The notes under the pieces: model-generated
The model's input: only the letters and a program-made list of their open reading frames with translations
Database searches by the model: none
Told to the model about the DNA's origin: nothing
Program-made: the position numbers and the translations under genes
NCBI GenBank assembly: GCA_002496845.1
Contig: DALQ01000102.1
Span: 1 to 48,578, forward strand
Reading direction: 5' to 3'
Length of the DNA: 48,578 nt
Origin: Euryarchaeota archaeon UBA495
Lineage (GTDB): Archaea > Thermoplasmatota > Poseidoniia > Poseidoniales > Poseidoniaceae
Shown: piece by piece, positions 23,669-32,364 of the stretch
How the letters are laid out: each line of letters starts with the position of its first letter
Position numbering within the stretch: the first letter of the stretch is position 1

Positions 23669-24793
23669 TCAGTAGTGGCTGAAGGTCGACCCCGTCGGCA
23701 CGTGAACCACGCTTGGCGCTCCGTCGCTGACGACGGTGCCGACCACAGCGCTGCCGGGCATGCGCTCCGACAACCAGACAGCGACGCCTTCGGCGTGAAC
23801 CGCATCCACGGCGAGCACCATGCCCATGCCCATGTTGAACGTCCTGTACATCTCGCGTGTCTCGACGCCACCGGCTTCCTGCAGCCACGCAAATTCGGGC
23901 AACACAGGCAAGGGGGCGTCGATGCGCCAACCGAGGGTGGGGTGCAGCCGCAAGAGGTTGGACAGGCCACCGCCGGTCACGTGGCAGAGCCCACGGACGC
24001 TCGAGCGGCCACCAAGATGGCCCGCATCGAGGTGCTGGAGCAGGTCGATGACGGGGTCGACGTAGATTTGCGTCGGGTTCAGGATCACCTCACCAAGGGT
24101 CGGGGCTTCTCCGTCTTGGGTCGCAAAGCGCTCGATGTGCCGGCCTTCCACCTTTGCATCGAAGGGAGCAGGGGCGGTCAGGTCAGCGCCGACGTGCTCC
24201 ATGATGCGGCGCACAAGGCTGTAGCCGTTGGAGTGGATGCCGGAAGCGGGCAGGCCAATCAGCACGTCGCCTGCCTGAACGTGTTCGCCCGTGATGGCCT
24301 GATCGCGCCCCATGTACCCAAGGGCGGTTCCCGAGAGGTCGACTTCCGTGACGATGCCGGGAAGGCTGGCGGTCTCGCCGCCAGCGAGCGTGACACGAGC
24401 GCGACGGCATGCTTCGGCGAGGCTGGCACCAATGGCGGCGTGAATCTCGGGATCGGGTTTTGGCACCGCGATGTAGTCCACGAAGGCCATCGGCTCAGCA
24501 CCAACGCACAACAGATCGTTGACGTTCATCGCCATGCAGTCGATGCCGACCCCAGCCCATGCGTTGAGGCTCGAAGCGATCTGCAACTTGCTGCCCACGC
24601 CGTCCGTGGCCATCGCCAACAATTGGTCGCCAAACTCCAGCAGGCCACCAAATCCACCGGGAAGATCCACCGGTGCACCCGGCGTGCCCGGCGTTCGGAC
24701 GCTCCGGCCCAGGGCGCCGATGAGGGACGCCACTGCGCTGCCCTCGAGGTCGATGTCGACCCCGGCACTGGCGTAGTCCATCGCGTCGCTCAT
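23669..24793 (-). CDS. purM: Phosphoribosylformylglycinamidine cyclo-ligase PurM (AIR synthetase)
   Basis: PurM closes the imidazole ring of purines: FGAM plus ATP gives AIR. The 374-residue protein has the PurM-family layout. The N-terminal DYASAGVDIDLEGS holds the Y-x-x-AGV-DI signature. LLAMATDGVGSKLQIA and GIDCMAMNVNDLLCVGAEPM bind ATP and metal. FVDYIAVPKPDPEIHAAIG and TLAGGETASLPGIVTEVDLS follow. The C-terminal lobe has GLPASGIHSNGYSLVRRI, GLCHVTGGGLSNLLRL and TFNMGMGMVLAVDA. It is somewhat longer than the usual 340-350 residues through loop insertions. It is divergent from mcm across a gap of about 230 bp. No other purine gene is in the window. Confidence 0.97.
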   Translation of the reverse strand: MSDAMDYASAGVDIDLEGSAVASLIGALGRSVRTPGTPGAPVDLPGGFGGLLEFGDQLLAMATDGVGSKLQIASSLNAWAGVGIDCMAMNVNDLLCVGAEPMAFVDYIAVPKPDPEIHAAIGASLAEACRRARVTLAGGETASLPGIVTEVDLSGTALGYMGRDQAITGEHVQAGDVLIGLPASGIHSNGYSLVRRIMEHVGADLTAPAPFDAKVEGRHIERFATQDGEAPTLGEVILNPTQIYVDPVIDLLQHLDAGHLGGRSSVRGLCHVTGGGLSNLLRLHPTLGWRIDAPLPVLPEFAWLQEAGGVETREMYRTFNMGMGMVLAVDAVHAEGVAVWLSERMPGSAVVGTVVSDGAPSVVHVPTGSTFSHY

Positions 24794-25027
24794 GCACGGA
24801 GGTTTTGCACGCGTCCCATGAATGCTCCCTCAAGTCAGGTGGTGCGCAGTGAGGCCCATGCAACCACGCCAACATCGTCCGGCGGACGGGGAGAGGAACC
24901 TCACATCATCGCATGAAGGACGCCGTGCGAAGGCCCCCATTCTCCAGTGGAAACCAAGGGGGGGCGTTACGCCGGGGAAGTGCTTATGTTCCGAAGACGG
25001 AGATTTGGCAAGTCCGGAGGTGTGGCC
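24794..25027. other. purM-mcm divergent intergenic region
   Basis: This is the longest gap in the window, about 234 bp. It holds no convincing gene. It contains the short perfect palindrome CGTCCG-G-CGGACG at 24876-24888. Flanking 6-bp arms GTGAGG (24849-24854) and CCTCAC (24899-24904) could pair around it as a nested stem. A TATA-like CTTATG lies at about 24983 and could drive mcm. An origin of replication next to a replication gene is possible but no origin-box repeats are evident. Confidence 0.4.
25016..25021 (+). promoter_or_regulatory. Shine-Dalgarno for mcm
   Basis: GGAGGT ends six bases before the ATG at 25028 and is a strong match to the anti-Shine-Dalgarno. It decides the start against the upstream in-frame ATGs at 24947 and 24986, which would add a basic, non-conserved leader. 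Confidence 0.7.
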
Positions 25028-27151
25028 ATGATTCCAATGCACGAAGCCGACCTCCAAACCCGGTGGGAATCGCTGCTGCGCGACTTGTTCAACGAGGCCT
25101 TGCACAACTTGGCCGTCGAATGGCCTGACACACAAAGCGTCGAGGTGTCGTACCGTGATCTTGAGCGTTGGGACCTCGACTTCGCCCAAAGCCTGCTCGT
25201 TCAACCGGAGCTCCACATTGAGGCATCGAAGCAAGCGGTCAAGCAGGTCTTGGTGGACGAAGGGCACGGGGCCATGGACCCCTTCATTCGCATCGTCCAC
25301 CTTCCCTCCGACCAGACGCGGGCCATCTCCCACCTTCGTGCGGAAGACCTCGGCCAGATGCTCTCCATCGACGCGGTGACCACGAAGATTTCCGGCGTGC
25401 GCCCCCGCATCTACATCGCCACCTTCCGTTGCTCATCGTGCGGTCATCTGAGCACCGTGCACCAGCCAAACGAACAGGAACTCATCCAACCGATGCTCTG
25501 CGACCCCATTGACGGAGGATGCGACCGCAAGGCACGCGAGACCCGATTCACTTTGGTGGAGCGGGATTCCAGCCTGATCAACACCCAATTCATCGAACTT
25601 CAGGAACTTCCTGAACAAATGCGGGGCGGCATCCAACCCGAGCGCATCATGTGCATTGCTGAGCAAGACTTGTGCGGGCAACTGAACCCCGGAGACCGCG
25701 TCAAAGCAAATGGATCCCTCTTCATTCGCTCGCAAAGAAAGGGTGGCAAGGACACCCCGGTGTTCGACATCTTCCTTCGCATCCACTCGTTGGAGCGTCA
25801 GAACGTCCCGCTGGAAGAGGTCGTCATCACCGAAGAAGAGGTCCGGGAGATCAAGGATATCGCTCGACGCAAGGACATCTATCAGGTGCTGACGCGCTCG
25901 ATTGCCCCCTCGATTTACGGCATGGCCCACGTGAAGCAATCCCTGATGCTGCAACTGTTTGGAGGCGTTTCGAGGAAGAACGACGACGGTACGCGGAGCC
26001 GTGGCGACATCCACATTTTGCTGATGGGCGACCCCGGTGTGGCCAAGTCGCAACTCCTCTCCTACATGGCCCAATTGTCGCCCCGGGGCCGCTTCACATC
26101 CGGTATGTCCGCTTCTGCCGCAGGCCTTACGGCTGCAGCTGTACAGGACGCCAATGCTGACGGACGATGGACGCTTGAGGCCGGTGCTTTGGTGCTGGCT
26201 GACCTTGGTCTCGCGGCCATCGACGAATTCGACAAGATGAACGATGGCGACCGTTCAAGCATGCACGAAGCGATGGAGCAGCAGCGCATTTCCATCGCGA
26301 AAGCCGGCATCAACGCCAGCCTGCAAACCCGGTGTGCCGTGTTGGCCGCTGCGAACCCCAAAGCAGGACGCTTCCAACCGATCTCGGACAAGCCGTTCAC
26401 GGCACAAACCAATCTCACGCCTCCATTGATTTCTCGGTTCGACGTCATCTGGGTGCTGACCGACGTGGCGAGGACAGAGAGGGACACCGCCATCGCCGCA
26501 CACATCCTCTCCACGCGTGCCTCTGGGACCAGCGAGACGCTCATCGCCGAGGGTACGGCCCTGGACCCAAGCCGTGGCGTCAGCCAAGCCACGAGCAACC
26601 AAGACGGCGAGGAAATCCTTGAAACCAACTTCGTGAAGAAGTACGTCGCCTACGCCAAGCGGAACATCCAGCCCGAACCCACCAAGGAGGCCAGCGAAAT
26701 GCTGGTGGCCTACTACGTTGAAACGCGGCAGCAGGGTGGTACTGACCCTGACAGCATCGCCATCACCGCCCGTGCCATCGAAGGCATCTCGAGGCTGGCC
26801 GAAGCAAGCGCCCGCATCCGCCTGTCGGACACCGTCGAGGTCGAAGACGCAGAGCGTGCGCTCACCCTGACGCGTTTCTGGCGGATGGAATTGATGGGTG
26901 ACAATTTCGATGTGACCACCCTCCAAACAGGCAAGAAGGGCACCGCGCGAAGCAAGGAGCGCAGGATTCTCGACACGGTGCGGGACCTTACTGCAAGCAG
27001 CAACCAAGGCCACGCCGACCTCAACGAGGTGCTGAACGAACTTGACCGAAACGGGCTATCGCGTTCCGAAGCAGAGGACCTCATCGAGCGCATGGTCACC
27101 GGTGGCGCACTGCTCCGGCCCCGCGGCTACGACACCCTCATGGTGGCGTGA
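25028..27151 (+). CDS. mcm: MCM replicative helicase
   Basis: MCM forms the hexameric 3'-5' helicase that unwinds DNA at archaeal forks. The 707-residue chain has an N-terminal OB-fold region with a zinc site (FRCSSCGHLS, then LCDPIDGGCDRKA). The beta-hairpin/allosteric region precedes EEVREIKDIARRKDIYQVL. The AAA+ domain begins at APSIYGMAHVKQSLMLQLFG. Walker A is GDPGVAKSQLL with Lys340. TSGMSASAAGLTAAAVQ precedes Walker B LADLGLAAIDEFDKM. The sensor is AVLAAANPKAGRF and the arginine finger LISRFDVIWVL. The C-terminal winged helix spans roughly the last 85 residues (LNELDRNGLSRSEAEDLIERM). Start chosen from the GGAGGT site. gatE follows 43 bp later with its own TATA-like box. Confidence 0.98.
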   Translation: MIPMHEADLQTRWESLLRDLFNEALHNLAVEWPDTQSVEVSYRDLERWDLDFAQSLLVQPELHIEASKQAVKQVLVDEGHGAMDPFIRIVHLPSDQTRAISHLRAEDLGQMLSIDAVTTKISGVRPRIYIATFRCSSCGHLSTVHQPNEQELIQPMLCDPIDGGCDRKARETRFTLVERDSSLINTQFIELQELPEQMRGGIQPERIMCIAEQDLCGQLNPGDRVKANGSLFIRSQRKGGKDTPVFDIFLRIHSLERQNVPLEEVVITEEEVREIKDIARRKDIYQVLTRSIAPSIYGMAHVKQSLMLQLFGGVSRKNDDGTRSRGDIHILLMGDPGVAKSQLLSYMAQLSPRGRFTSGMSASAAGLTAAAVQDANADGRWTLEAGALVLADLGLAAIDEFDKMNDGDRSSMHEAMEQQRISIAKAGINASLQTRCAVLAAANPKAGRFQPISDKPFTAQTNLTPPLISRFDVIWVLTDVARTERDTAIAAHILSTRASGTSETLIAEGTALDPSRGVSQATSNQDGEEILETNFVKKYVAYAKRNIQPEPTKEASEMLVAYYVETRQQGGTDPDSIAITARAIEGISRLAEASARIRLSDTVEVEDAERALTLTRFWRMELMGDNFDVTTLQTGKKGTARSKERRILDTVRDLTASSNQGHADLNEVLNELDRNGLSRSEAEDLIERMVTGGALLRPRGYDTLMVA

Positions 27152-27167
27152 AGCCAACGGTGGCGCT

Positions 27168-27174
27168 CATATCC
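27168..27174 (+). promoter_or_regulatory. TATA box for gatE operon
   Basis: CATATCC, preceded by CT, is centred about 25 bp before the ATG at 27195. Transcription from this box should give a leaderless gatE message heading the downstream operon. Confidence 0.5.
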
Positions 27175-27194
27175 GACGTGTGCGTGGCCTGTGC

Positions 27195-29207
27195 ATGGCG
27201 GAGCCCCAAGGCGAGGTGAGCGACGCCAGCGCACTGGACCCAGAAGCCTTGGGCTTCATGTGTGGGATTGAGGTCCACCAGCAGTTGGCCACAGGGAAAC
27301 TTCACTCCCGCCAATCCGGTGAACTCTACGACGTCACCGAAGAAACCGTTCCAGAGGCGTGGCCCAGGACGCGCCGTCGCCTTCGTGCAGCCCGCGGAGA
27401 AGGGGGCGCCGTTGACGTGGCTGCACGCTTTGAAGCGAAGCGCCGTCGGAGTTTCGAGTACGTTCAGTCGCCCAACGCCGGCCTCATCGAACTCGACGAA
27501 CGCCCTCCACTGCCCCTTGACGACGATGCCGTTGACGTGACCCTCACCGTGGCGGCGTTGCTCGAGGCTCGCCCTGTTGATCTGATGCAGACCATGCGCA
27601 AGACGGTGGTTGACGGTTCCAACACCAGCGGTTTCCAGCGGACCACGCTGGTGGCTCAGGACGGAACCCTCCACACGCCGGAAGGTCCTGTTGGCGTTGA
27701 CGTCGTGTGTTTGGAGGAGGACAGCGCAAGGAAGCTGGCCACCGTCGAGACCGAGTCTGGCGAGCGCGTCCTCTACAACCTTGACCGCCTTGGTCTTCCT
27801 TTGATTGAAATCGCCACGGCTCCGGACGTTCAAACACCGGACCATGCCCAATCCACTGCACGCGCCCTTGGTGGCGTGTTGCGTCGGACGCGCCGCGTTC
27901 GCCGCGGACTCGGTTCGATTCGGCAGGACCTGAACGTCAGCATCGCCTGCGGCGACCGCGTCGAAATCAAAGGCTGCCAGGACCTTGGTTGGATCCCACG
28001 CATCGTTCGTCTCGAAATGGCCCGGCAACTCCACTTCTACCGCTTGGCCAACACGCTCCGAGCGGCCGCAGGCCAACCCCTGCTCCTCCCCGACCGCCGT
28101 TTGGACGACGCAGCCACGGAAGCCTCGGTGGCTGAAGCTGTGGCCTCACGCTTTCCAGAAACCCTGCATGACGTTTCCGAAGCCTTTGCTTCAAGCACGT
28201 CGGGCATGGTTGAGCGCGGGCTTGAGCAAGGCCACGTGATGCTGGGGCTTGCCCTTCCCGGGATGTCCGGGTTGCTTGGGACCAAGACGCTTGACGAAGA
28301 GGGAGCACAACTGCCGCGCCTTGGCCGAGAATTGGCCGGTGCCGCCAAGTTGGCCGGCGTGCGCGGGGTCTTCCACAGCGACGAACTCCCGGCCTACGGC
28401 ATCAAGGAGGCAGAGGTGAACGCCGTCCGTGAGGAGCTTTCTTTGGCCGAAGACGGCGCCTTTGTGCTCTGCCTGGCGCCGCACTGGCAAGCCTCGCTCG
28501 CGCTTGAGGCCGTGCGTGGTCGAGCACTCATCGCTCACCATCGTTTGCCACGCGAGGTGCGCAACGTCACCGTCAGCAAAGGTGCGCCATTGGACGGCAC
28601 CACTGGCCCCATGCGCCCGCTTCCCGGTGGAGCACGGATGTACCCTGAAACAGACGTTCCACCGCTCGCGATGGCTCCTGGACGTTGGACGGACCTTTGC
28701 GCCAACCTTCCTCCGAGCAACGAAGAGCGACGTGCCCGTTTGACCCCAACGGGGCTCTCAGACGATCAGTGCGATCAGATCCTGTCGCGGGAACTGGACG
28801 ACCGCTTCCTCGAGCACCTTGACCAACGGCCTGCAAAGGCCTTGGCCAGCCTCATGCTTGAGCATGAGACAGCCCCGACACATTTCCTGACCGACCTGAT
28901 CGATCAGCGCGAGGAAGGTCTGCTCTCACGCGAGGGCGTGAAGGCCGCTGTTGCGGCCTTCCCCGAGGGCGCCGACCGCGCCACGGTCGGCGGCTGGGCC
29001 GAGACCGAAGGCCACGTGCCCAAGGAGGTTGGGGACCTTGACGGCATCATTGCAGGCATCATTGCAGAGCGCCTTGACTTCGTGAAAGAACGGGGCTTTG
29101 GCGCCATTGGTCCACTGATGGGCGTGGTGATGGGCGCCGCCAAAGGCGCCGATGGACGTGAAGTGAGCGAGCGTCTCAAGGCCGCCATTCAGCAGGTGCT
29201 CTCGTGA
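27195..29207 (+). CDS. gatE: Glutamyl-tRNA(Gln) amidotransferase subunit E
   Basis: GatE with GatD converts Glu-tRNA(Gln) to Gln-tRNA(Gln), the archaeal route to glutaminyl-tRNA. The 670-residue protein starts its core with FMCGIEVHQQLATGKLHSRQ, the GatB/GatE cradle signature. SFEYVQSPNAGLIELDERPP, TLMQTMRKTVVDGSN-like and GFQRTTLVAQDG segments and LPLIEIATAPDVQTP follow. GLGSIRQDLNVSIACG and VEIKGCQDLGWIP are typical GatE, with an AspRS-like insert in the middle (LGTKTLDEEGAQLPRLGREL). The tail domain (AEGLDFVKERG-like GatB/YqeY helices) ends at 29207. It is a little longer than the usual 610-640 residues. No GatD is in the window. Its stop overlaps the next start as GTGA, showing translational coupling. 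Confidence 0.96.
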   Translation: MAEPQGEVSDASALDPEALGFMCGIEVHQQLATGKLHSRQSGELYDVTEETVPEAWPRTRRRLRAARGEGGAVDVAARFEAKRRRSFEYVQSPNAGLIELDERPPLPLDDDAVDVTLTVAALLEARPVDLMQTMRKTVVDGSNTSGFQRTTLVAQDGTLHTPEGPVGVDVVCLEEDSARKLATVETESGERVLYNLDRLGLPLIEIATAPDVQTPDHAQSTARALGGVLRRTRRVRRGLGSIRQDLNVSIACGDRVEIKGCQDLGWIPRIVRLEMARQLHFYRLANTLRAAAGQPLLLPDRRLDDAATEASVAEAVASRFPETLHDVSEAFASSTSGMVERGLEQGHVMLGLALPGMSGLLGTKTLDEEGAQLPRLGRELAGAAKLAGVRGVFHSDELPAYGIKEAEVNAVREELSLAEDGAFVLCLAPHWQASLALEAVRGRALIAHHRLPREVRNVTVSKGAPLDGTTGPMRPLPGGARMYPETDVPPLAMAPGRWTDLCANLPPSNEERRARLTPTGLSDDQCDQILSRELDDRFLEHLDQRPAKALASLMLEHETAPTHFLTDLIDQREEGLLSREGVKAAVAAFPEGADRATVGGWAETEGHVPKEVGDLDGIIAGIIAERLDFVKERGFGAIGPLMGVVMGAAKGADGREVSERLKAAIQQVLS

Positions 29208-30862
29208 GAAACACGTTCGTCATCGCGCTTCTCGCCGTGACGCTCCTCCCGTTCGCATCAGCGAGCATGACCGTTCCTGGAGGCTACGTGTCCACCGCTC
29301 CGCTGGTGGTGGACGACGCCGTGCTGATCCGTTCCTCGGCCACCTTCGACGGGACCTCACCTCCAATGCTCCGGGCCTACGGCGAAAACGGAACGGTGCG
29401 TTGGGCCATCGAGGGCCCTTCGACCACGCAGCCGGACATGGCTGAAGTGCTTCTGGTGCCGGCCGGACAGGCACCGTGTGGTGCATGGCCAGAACACCTC
29501 ATCATCGCATGGTCCAGCGGCCTCTTGGAGGCCCGGACGCCGGATGAAGGGGTGCCGCTGTGGCAAGCCAACACGCCTGTGCAAGGGTGGGGGATCACGG
29601 CCAGCCCGGTGGCGACCGACGACGGGCTCCTCGTCACGACCCGGACCGGTGTTGAATTGCGATGCTTTGCGGACGGCACCGTGGTGCATGCTGCAGACAC
29701 GGGCTTAGGCTGGAGGAATCCTGCCACGCTGGTCAACGGAACCGTCCATGTCGGCGACGAGTCTGGTCAATTGTGGAGTTGGGTGCCGGGCGAAGCCCCG
29801 ACTTCTATCGATCTGGGCGGAGCCATTCGGCACGCGCCCGTGCTGCTCAACGATGGATTGCTTGTTCACGTCCAAACCCAAGCCACCAGCCGTGTCGAAT
29901 GGTTGCCTCTTGGCGAAAACGGGCTGCCTCAGCCCGCATCGGCCGCACACACCCTCGCCTCTGGGGGCTCACCCGGCATGCCCGTGGCGCTTCACACCCT
30001 CTCCGCGGCCATTGGTGATGCAAGCGGTGTGCAGATGCTCAATTGGACGGCAGAAGGGTGGGAAAAAACCCGACTGTCGACGTCTTCAGTGCAGGGACCG
30101 CTTCGGCTTGAACAGGGCCGATTGACGGCCTCAGCGAACGGACCGAACGGTGGCTTCCTCGGTTTCGCTTTGGATGGAACGACGGCAGCGCTGACCTACA
30201 CTGCCGACCTCAAGGGATACGGCACCGCTCCACCCGTGCGTTGCGGCGATGCTTGGTTGCTGGTGAAGGACGAAGGAAAGGTGGTGCTCGACCCCGAAGA
30301 AGGTGGCCTCTCGTGCCCCCTGACGGTCAAGCCTGCGCCTGTGGAGGTCGAGCCTCCCGTGGACAAGACCCCCATCGTCTGGACCCTCGCCTTGATGACC
30401 GCATTTCTCGCAGGATCCGCTGCAGCGTACCGGCGAGGCCCCCTTCATGGCCTCCGTTGGGGAACGCCGTTTCTGCTCGTCGCTCTCATCGCCCTTATGC
30501 CCGCCCTGATCGGGTGGTGGGCGGAACAATCCCCCGAGGTCCAAGGAGAAACGCCATGGGACGATGCCTGGCCAGAGGCATGGCGCGACGGGCAAGTCGT
30601 GGCCTTCGAATTACCAAACGGGACCTTAGCTGTCGGCGGATTCGAACCTCGTCCCACAGTCCTCGAGGCCACCGTGGCCGCCGCAAACGAGCTTGGGGTG
30701 TCCCTTGCGACCGAAGACCACGCCCTCGGTCAGTGGGTCACGGCCGTCGATGGCGTCACCGGCGACGGATGGATCTACGAAGTCGATGGAACCCGCCCGA
30801 CGGTTGGACCAGAAGCCATGGCACTGCCCTCTTCCTCCGTCCTCGTTTGGCGCTTGGCCTGA
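29204..30862 (+). CDS. Secreted propeller-like protein with two TM helices and DUF4430 domain
   Basis: The 552-residue product has a signal peptide (MRNTFVIALLAVTLLPFASA). About 360 residues follow with PQQ/quinoprotein-like repeats such as STAPLVVDDAVLI, ASPVATDDGLLVTT, NPATLVNGTVHVGDESGQLW and HAPVLLNDGLLVHV. This pattern predicts an extracellular beta-propeller. Two membrane helices at about 390-410 and 420-440 come next. The C terminus (about 470-552) contains VTGDGWIYEVDG and ends SSSVLVWRLA, the pattern of DUF4430, a transcobalamin-like domain often encoded beside ECF transporter S components. The gene overlaps gatE by four bases and is immediately followed by an ECF S-component-like gene. 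A ligand-capture role is inferred; a corrinoid ligand is a guess from the domain. Confidence 0.78.
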   Translation: MRNTFVIALLAVTLLPFASASMTVPGGYVSTAPLVVDDAVLIRSSATFDGTSPPMLRAYGENGTVRWAIEGPSTTQPDMAEVLLVPAGQAPCGAWPEHLIIAWSSGLLEARTPDEGVPLWQANTPVQGWGITASPVATDDGLLVTTRTGVELRCFADGTVVHAADTGLGWRNPATLVNGTVHVGDESGQLWSWVPGEAPTSIDLGGAIRHAPVLLNDGLLVHVQTQATSRVEWLPLGENGLPQPASAAHTLASGGSPGMPVALHTLSAAIGDASGVQMLNWTAEGWEKTRLSTSSVQGPLRLEQGRLTASANGPNGGFLGFALDGTTAALTYTADLKGYGTAPPVRCGDAWLLVKDEGKVVLDPEEGGLSCPLTVKPAPVEVEPPVDKTPIVWTLALMTAFLAGSAAAYRRGPLHGLRWGTPFLLVALIALMPALIGWWAEQSPEVQGETPWDDAWPEAWRDGQVVAFELPNGTLAVGGFEPRPTVLEATVAAANELGVSLATEDHALGQWVTAVDGVTGDGWIYEVDGTRPTVGPEAMALPSSSVLVWRLA

Positions 30863-31558
30863 GTGAACCTTGAAGGAGCCCAGCCCGTCCCCAACACCAT
30901 GTTCGCCAGCGTCGGGGTCCACGGCCCGGTGCTCAGCCCAACGGCGGCCTTGCTCTTCGACGTGGTTCTTCTCGGGGCAGCGACGGTGTTGCTCTTGCAA
31001 GACAAGCGCATGACACGGCATCAAGGCGTGCTGCTGCTGTCCTTTGTGGCCGTCGTGGCCGTGCTTCGTGTGCTGATGGCGAACCTCCCCAACGTTCAGC
31101 CGGTGACCGTGGCGGTGCTGCTGGCCGGGGCCAGCCTCGGCGCACGACGGGGCATGGCGTTCGCCATCCTTGTGACGATGTTGTCCAACACGGTCCTCGG
31201 CGATGGATATTGGACGCTTTTCCAAGCCGCCGGTTGGGCCGCGATTGCGGTGGTCGGCTCTCGCGCTCGCCTGATCGAAGACGACCGACTGCTGCTTGGA
31301 CGTGCAACCCTCTTCGCGGGGCTTCTTGCGTTCCCCTTCGGCCTCATCACCAACCTCTCTCTCATCGGCGGAGGCACGGGCTTCGCACACCTTCCCGCTT
31401 TGGTGTGGGCTGGGTTGCCCTTTGACCTGAGCCATGCCCTTGGCAACGTGGTCATCATGCTCTGGACGGGCGCACTGATGCTTCGCATGCTGCTCCCAGT
31501 GGACGTTCCTGACGCGATGGCGACCCCCGGAGTGGAATCAGATGTCCACCTCGTCTGA
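30863..31558 (+). CDS. ECF transporter S component-like membrane protein
   Basis: The 231-residue protein is very hydrophobic with five to six helices. They include AALLFDVVLLGAATVLLLQD, GVLLLSFVAVVAVLRVLMAN and VTVAVLLAGASLGARRGMAF. Further helices include ATLFAGLLAFPFGLITNLSL and ALGNVVIMLWTGALMLRMLL. The stretch LGARRGMAFAILVTMLSNTV followed by GYWTLFQAAGWA fits the substrate-binding S components of energy-coupling-factor vitamin transporters, especially those paired with DUF4430 proteins. It starts with GTG directly after the previous stop; ATG at 30899 is an alternative. The ATPase and T subunits are not in the window and would have to be shared from elsewhere. The transported compound is not determinable; cobalamin or a precursor is one option. 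Confidence 0.75.
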   Translation: MNLEGAQPVPNTMFASVGVHGPVLSPTAALLFDVVLLGAATVLLLQDKRMTRHQGVLLLSFVAVVAVLRVLMANLPNVQPVTVAVLLAGASLGARRGMAFAILVTMLSNTVLGDGYWTLFQAAGWAAIAVVGSRARLIEDDRLLLGRATLFAGLLAFPFGLITNLSLIGGGTGFAHLPALVWAGLPFDLSHALGNVVIMLWTGALMLRMLLPVDVPDAMATPGVESDVHLV

Positions 31559-31910
31559 TGCAGCCAGCCTCGTCGTGCTTGTGCGGCGCGATCTTGAGAT
31601 GAGCGCTGGAAAGAGTGCTGCGCAGGTGGCTCATGCGGCCGTAGGATGCAGCCTCAAGGCAAGGAAACAGGCCACGGCTCAGTTTGATCGGTGGAGAAGT
31701 GAACACGGGCGCATTGTGGTCTTGGCCGTTGATGACCTTCAGACCCTCGAGGATCATCGCGAAGAAGCGCTGACCCACCGTCTCGTGCACCATGCGGTGG
31801 CCGATGCAGGCCGCACGGAAGTGGCGCCTGGTACCGTGACCGTCCTCGGCATTGGGCCCGCTCCAAAGAGCGTGTTGGACGTGCTTGTTGGCCATCTCGA
31901 ACCGCTGTGA
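31542..31910 (+). CDS. Peptidyl-tRNA hydrolase Pth2-like, copy 1
   Basis: The 122-residue product has the Pth2 fold signature. LVVLVRRDLEMSAGKSAAQV is followed by AHAAVGCS, matching the catalytic helix K-G-K-x-A-A-Q-x-x-H-A with Ser-Ala replacing the first Lys-Gly. A central strand IVVLAVDDLQTLEDH precedes VADAGRTEVAPGTVTVLGIG, the D-x-G-R/H-T-x-x-x-x-G-(S/T)-x-T motif, and the closing VLVGHL. Pth2 releases peptides from prematurely dissociated peptidyl-tRNA. Its ATG lies within the last codons of the ECF gene (17-bp overlap). A second pth2-like gene lies 455 bp away and faces it. Confidence 0.88.
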   Translation: MSTSSDAASLVVLVRRDLEMSAGKSAAQVAHAAVGCSLKARKQATAQFDRWRSEHGRIVVLAVDDLQTLEDHREEALTHRLVHHAVADAGRTEVAPGTVTVLGIGPAPKSVLDVLVGHLEPL

Positions 31911-31952
31911 CGCAGAACCAACGCTCAAGAACTCGTCCGCAAAATTACATTC

Positions 31953-32357
31953 GTGCTCAAAGGGCTCTGGGGGGCGATTGGAGGGTCATCCCTCTTGGCG
32001 ACCATGTGCTGTTTGCCCTCGGTGGTGCTCGTTCTGTTTGGTTTGAGCAGCGTCTCCTCCGCCGCCGCCCTCTCGGACACGTTGTATTGGGGGGGCGAAG
32101 GATGGGGCTGGTTCCGACCGACCCTGTTGGCGGTGTCCGCGGCATGCCTCGTCGCTGGACTTGTGGTTCATTTCCGACGTGACGGAATCTGCAGCCTCGA
32201 TGATGCCGTCCGAGAGCGACGTCGGGTCATCAACACCAGCCTGACTGCGTTCTTCACCGCCGTGACCCTCTACCTCGTGGTGAACTACGTGCTGTTGACT
32301 GAAATTGGCATCGCCCTTGGACTCCCCTGGGAGTCCTCTCGTTTCTGGCAAGGCTGA
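31953..32357 (+). CDS. Small membrane protein with MerT-like CC motif
   Basis: The 134-residue protein has three to four membrane helices. Helix 1 (GAIGGSSLLATMCCLPSVVL) carries vicinal cysteines followed by VLFGLSSVSSAAALSD. This resembles the first helix of mercuric-ion transporter MerT and related small metal transport proteins, where CC lies near Pro. The MerT second cytoplasmic Cys pair is not obvious; only GICSLDD carries a single Cys. The last helix ends VVNYVLLTEIGIALGLPW. GTG at 31953 is the likely start. No merA, merP or metal regulator is nearby, so the substrate is unproven. It could be the last gene of the gatE operon, 42 bp after pth2. Confidence 0.6.
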   Translation: MLKGLWGAIGGSSLLATMCCLPSVVLVLFGLSSVSSAAALSDTLYWGGEGWGWFRPTLLAVSAACLVAGLVVHFRRDGICSLDDAVRERRRVINTSLTAFFTAVTLYLVVNYVLLTEIGIALGLPWESSRFWQG

Positions 32358-32364
32358 GGCGCCG

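Noticed and set aside
24794..25027. Replication origin beside mcm
   Set aside because: Only isolated short palindromes are present; no repeated origin-recognition boxes and no cdc6/orc1 gene nearby.
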